A stretch of 8,263 nucleotides of DNA, taken from assembly GCA_031267775.1 (NCBI GenBank), contig JAIRYL010000177.1, positions 1 through 8,263 of the forward strand. Reading direction: 5' to 3'. Shown here one piece after another: positions 6,293 through 8,263 of this stretch. Under the pieces are notes generated by a model. It was not told the DNA's origin. It made no database searches and was given only the letters and a program-made list of their open reading frames with translations. Numbering within the stretch: position 1 is the stretch's first letter; every line of letters begins with the position of its first letter. A program made the translations under genes and the position numbers. The stretch is from Tannerellaceae bacterium. Its GTDB lineage: Bacteria > Bacteroidota > Bacteroidia > Bacteroidales > Tannerellaceae.

Positions 6293-7468
6293 ATGAAGAC
6301 GATTGTTTTATTGGCGGCCTGGCTGTTGGTAAGCCTGACGGCCTGGAGCCAGCCGGCCGGCGAGCCGGTTTTGGGCGCCGAACGGATGGATGTGCTGCTT
6401 GGATTAGTGAAAGACAAACGGGTGGGTTTGGCGGTAAACCATACCTCTGTACTGGGGCAAGCCCGGACGCATCTGCTGGATACGTTGCTGAGCCGGGGCG
6501 TTCGGGTAAAGAAGGTGTTGGCGCCCGAACATGGCTTCCGCGGCGTGGCCGACGCCGGGCAGGAGATAAAAGACAGCCGGGACGGGAAAACCGGCGTCGC
6601 TGTCCTGTCGGTCTACGGAAAAAACCGCAAGCCTGCGCCCGCCCAACTGGAAGGGCTGGACGTGGTGGTATTTGATATTCAAGACGTGGGCGCCCGCTAT
6701 TACACCTATATCAGTACCCTGCATTATATAATGGAAGCGTGCGCCGAAAACGGGGTGGATTTTATCGTGCTCGACCGCCCCAATCCCAACGACTTTGTAG
6801 ACGGCCCTGTGCGCAGAAAAGGCTTTGAATCCTTTGTAGGGGTCGATCCGCTGCCCATCCTCTACGGATTAACGCCCGGCGAGCTGGCGCAGATGATCAA
6901 CGGCGAGGGGTGGCTTAAAAACCGGGTTGCATGCAACCTCCGGGTGGTAACCCTGCTCCACTGGAAGCATGGCGACGCATACCGCCTGCCCGTAAAGCCG
7001 TCGCCCAACCTGCCCAACCATCAGTCTGTCCGCCTTTTTCCCTCCCTCTGCTTTTTTGAAGCAACGGCGTTCAGCATTGGGCGGGGTACTTATTTCCCTT
7101 TCCAGGTAATTGGCTATCCCCACCCCCAATACGGCACGTTTACCTTTACGCCCCAGTCCCTGCCCGGTTTTGAAACAAACCCGCTGCAAAAAGGCAAGCG
7201 CTGCTACGGCGCAGACCTGCGCGAGTATCCGTTTAAGGGGGGGCTTTCGCTGCAATTTCTCCTCGATTTTTATAAAAAAGCGGGAAGCGACCCGGCTTTT
7301 TTCTTTGCACGTCCTCAATGGTTTGATTTATTAGCCGGCACAGACCGGTTGCGCCGGCAAATTACGCAGGGCATGAGCGAAGCTGACATTCGCGCCACCT
7401 GGCGGCAGGAACTAACCGAATACAAGGCCATGCGCAAAAAATACCTCTTGTATCCCGACTATCAGTAA
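6293..7468 (+). CDS. namZ: Secreted exo-beta-N-acetylmuramidase, NamZ/DUF1343 family
   Basis: A 391-residue protein of the DUF1343/YbbC family, whose characterised members (NamZ of Bacillus subtilis and Tannerella forsythia) cut N-acetylmuramic acid from the non-reducing end of peptidoglycan fragments during cell-wall turnover. Residues 1-20 are a signal peptide ending TAWSQ, so it acts outside the cytoplasm, probably in the periplasm. The N-terminal Rossmann-like part carries VGLAVNHTS (44-52), APEHGFRG (77-84; Glu79-His80 are likely active-site residues by family conservation), FDIQDVGARYYTYI (127-140) and LDRPNP (160-165). The C-terminal part carries YGLTPGELA (191-199), PSPNLPN (236-242), FEATAFSIGRGT (255-266) and the closing YLLYPDY. 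Length and motifs are normal for the family. No MurNAc transporter, kinase or etherase gene lies next to it here, so the recycling partners are elsewhere. Transcription starts from a divergent promoter shared with the HD gene. Confidence 0.93.
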   Translation: MKTIVLLAAWLLVSLTAWSQPAGEPVLGAERMDVLLGLVKDKRVGLAVNHTSVLGQARTHLLDTLLSRGVRVKKVLAPEHGFRGVADAGQEIKDSRDGKTGVAVLSVYGKNRKPAPAQLEGLDVVVFDIQDVGARYYTYISTLHYIMEACAENGVDFIVLDRPNPNDFVDGPVRRKGFESFVGVDPLPILYGLTPGELAQMINGEGWLKNRVACNLRVVTLLHWKHGDAYRLPVKPSPNLPNHQSVRLFPSLCFFEATAFSIGRGTYFPFQVIGYPHPQYGTFTFTPQSLPGFETNPLQKGKRCYGADLREYPFKGGLSLQFLLDFYKKAGSDPAFFFARPQWFDLLAGTDRLRRQITQGMSEADIRATWRQELTEYKAMRKKYLLYPDYQ

Positions 7469-7487
7469 ATGGAGAATGGAGAATTAA
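7468..7487 (+). repeat. AATGGAGAATGGAGAATTAA repeat, copy 1
   Basis: Starting at the last base of the namZ stop codon is a purine-rich repeat of the unit AATGGAG. It is a G-for-A variant of the AATGAAG repeats found 70 and 165 bp further right. It is probably a member of the same short intergenic repeat family. Confidence 0.5.
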
Positions 7488-7522
7488 AAAGTCGTTCCGG
7501 TCGGGCCGCCGGCTATTCATTT

Positions 7523-7552
7523 GGGCGGCCCCCCTGTCAGGGGGGCGCGCCC
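7523..7552. repeat. Strong GC-rich hairpin between namZ and the META gene
   Basis: GCCCCCCT (7528-7535) pairs with AGGGGGGC (7539-7546). After a single-base bulge (G7547), the stem continues with GGGCG (7523-7527) against CGCCC (7548-7552). This gives 13 base pairs with a 3-nt loop. TTCATTT (from 7517) and AAATGAA (to 7564) could extend it outward across a small internal loop. It lies 55 bp beyond the namZ stop. No T-tract follows on either strand, so it is not a standard intrinsic terminator, but it could block exonucleases at the mRNA 3' end. Confidence 0.7.
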
Positions 7553-7558
7553 CAATTA

Positions 7559-7678
7559 AATGAAGAATTAAGAATGAAGAATTAGCAAATGTATCAGGCG
7601 CTTCTTGCCTGGGTAGAATGCTTGCCGTGCCTTTTTTTGGTTCGATTTATTTTAATTCTTCATTCTTCATTCTTCATT
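7559..7678. repeat. 26-bp inverted repeat pair of the AATGAAGAATTA type
   Basis: The 26-bp sequence at 7559-7584, built of AATGAAG and AATTAAG units, recurs in inverted orientation at 7653-7678 with one mismatch (25 of 26). The arms enclose 68 bp that contain a smaller hairpin (CAGGC 7595-7599, GCCTG 7607-7611) and a T7 run. Similar purine-rich repeats are common in intergenic DNA of Bacteroidota, as far as I know. No transposase is present. It may be a non-autonomous mobile relic or a simple-sequence repeat. Confidence 0.6.
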
Positions 7679-7689
7679 CCCCTTGCGGG
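7678..7689 (-). repeat. Small hairpin with a GCAA loop downstream of the META gene
   Basis: On the minus strand, 11 nt after the META stop, CCCC-GCAA-GGGG forms a 4-bp stem with a GNRA-type tetraloop. It has no U-tract, so termination is uncertain. It directly abuts the 7653-7678 repeat arm. Confidence 0.35.
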
Positions 7690-7699
7690 GCAAACCGCC

Positions 7700-8143
7700 T
7701 TATTTCTTTTCGATAACAAGTAATTTACCCCCGTCTGTCCCATAAAAAGCCACAGCCTGCGCGCCCGTTTCGCCAGGCTCTTCCCTCTCAAAACGAACAA
7801 TCCTGTCCAGCGTCTTAAACAACTCGTCTTCGTAGCGCATATCCAGGCAGGCCATACGGGTAGAAATAACGCCGGAAAACCGGATGTTGTTTTCCGGCCA
7901 TTCCGCATGCTCTATTCTGCCCGACATACGGTTGCATCCCGCATGCCCGGACAGTATCATCCCGCTCGCATCCAGCGTCATGAACTGTTTCGTTTCTGCG
8001 GGATTCAGTTTATTACCATTCATTTCAACAATATTCCACTCGCCGTTCAAGTCCGCAAATGCCCCCACGGCCGCTTTCTTCGCCTTGCATCCGCCCAAAC
8101 CCGCGCATACAACTACTAAAACAATGTAAAAATACGTATTCAT
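7700..8143 (-). CDS. META-domain (HslJ-like) lipoprotein
   Basis: A 147-residue predicted lipoprotein. Residues 1-18 are a hydrophobic signal, and LGGC at 16-19 is a lipobox with the acylated Cys19, followed by KAKK. Residues about 31-147 form one META domain: LNGEWNIVEMNG (32-43), ILSGHAGCNRMSG (63-75) and the signature TRMAC (95-99). Cys70 and Cys99 sit at the two positions where META-domain proteins often carry cysteines. HslJ of E. coli has been linked to heat shock and novobiocin resistance, but the molecular role of the family is not known, so I give no function. Length is normal for a single-domain member. The start ATG at 8143 fits the signal peptide; AACAGG lies immediately before it, too close to be a good ribosome-binding site. 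The gene converges with namZ across a repeat-rich spacer. Confidence 0.88.
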   Translation of the reverse strand: MNTYFYIVLVVVCAGLGGCKAKKAAVGAFADLNGEWNIVEMNGNKLNPAETKQFMTLDASGMILSGHAGCNRMSGRIEHAEWPENNIRFSGVISTRMACLDMRYEDELFKTLDRIVRFEREEPGETGAQAVAFYGTDGGKLLVIEKK

Positions 8144-8180
8144 CCTGTTTATTTTTTAAAGTGATTCTGCGTCAGACAAG

Positions 8181-8216
8181 CAAAAGTAATAAAAAAAAAC
8201 CGTTCGCCCCGCCAAA
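8181..8216 (-). promoter_or_regulatory. Promoter of the META-domain lipoprotein gene
   Basis: On the minus strand TACTTTTG (8181-8188), followed by C, matches TAnnTTTG. TTTG at 8213-8216 lies 24 nt upstream, a little far for the -33 box. The implied start near 8174 gives a leader of about 31 nt. The spacer between the boxes is a T9 run plus a GC-rich block. Confidence 0.55.
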
Positions 8217-8236
8217 AAAAACCGCCTTGCCCCGCC
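8191..8236. repeat. Tandem 23-bp A-tract/GC repeat, two copies
   Basis: Two head-to-tail 23-bp units (8191-8213 and 8214-8236) each consist of eight or nine A, then CCG, three or four variable bases, then GCCCCGCC. The units overlap the upstream part of the META promoter. Phased A-tracts of this kind can bend DNA. The second unit is followed by GGGG, allowing a short CCCC/GGGG hairpin. Confidence 0.5.
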
Positions 8237-8263
8237 GGGGACAGAGAGCGTCTCGCTACCCCC

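Noticed and set aside
6235..6675. Open frame of 146 codons on the plus strand in another frame of namZ
   Set aside because: It overlaps the namZ start region, is Gly/Arg-rich as expected for an out-of-frame reading of GC-rich DNA, and would begin upstream of the namZ promoter box.
6869..7318. Open frame of 149 codons on the minus strand inside namZ
   Set aside because: It is antisense to conserved NamZ motifs and has no independent support.
7559..7678. Short regularly spaced repeats as a possible CRISPR array
   Set aside because: The copies differ in orientation, the spacing is irregular, the units are low-complexity and there are no cas genes.

Overview
The window looks like chromosomal DNA from a member of the Bacteroidales (Bacteroidota). 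Three things point there. The AsnA, LptD-like and NamZ proteins have the sequence style of that group. Nearly every gene has the Bacteroidota -7 promoter box TAnnTTTG, usually followed by a pyrimidine, and Shine-Dalgarno sites are weak or absent. The left edge carries a Bacteroides-type tyrosine recombinase. I cannot go down to genus from this sequence alone.

Layout. Positions 1-615 (minus) hold the N-terminal 205 residues of a tyrosine recombinase that continues off the left edge. Its start lies 160 bp from the 3' end of a tRNA-Arg(CCG) gene (776-848, minus), the usual arrangement at the end of an element integrated at a tRNA. The tRNA has a clear promoter (858-889), and an 11-bp inverted repeat (723-754) lies just beyond its 3' end. 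Next comes a two-gene plus-strand operon, asnA (1093-2130) and ung (2137-2799), with 6 bp between the genes. Convergent to it is a large minus-strand gene for an LptD-like outer-membrane LPS transporter (2826-5585). Upstream of that, on the same strand, is a small HD-domain phosphohydrolase (5647-6201). A compact divergent promoter at 6223-6259 separates the hydrolase from a plus-strand gene for a secreted NamZ/DUF1343 exo-N-acetylmuramidase (6293-7468). A 231-bp spacer full of repeats and a strong GC hairpin (7469-7699) separates namZ from a convergent META-domain lipoprotein gene (7700-8143, minus). The right edge (8144-8263) holds that gene's promoter, built over a tandem 23-bp A-tract repeat.

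How the genes fit together. This is mostly a core-genome stretch: asparagine synthesis, uracil removal from DNA, LPS export, peptidoglycan turnover and an envelope lipoprotein. Three of the products (LptD-like, NamZ-like, META lipoprotein) act in the cell envelope, but separate promoters and orientations argue against one shared system. The accessory part is the recombinase end at the left, and most of its element lies outside the window. I found no CRISPR array, rRNA, transposase or recognisable defence system. The points most worth a second look are the three-cysteine layout of the LptD-like protein, the mirror-image divergent promoter at 6223-6259, the recombinase/tRNA junction and the repeat-rich 7469-7699 spacer.
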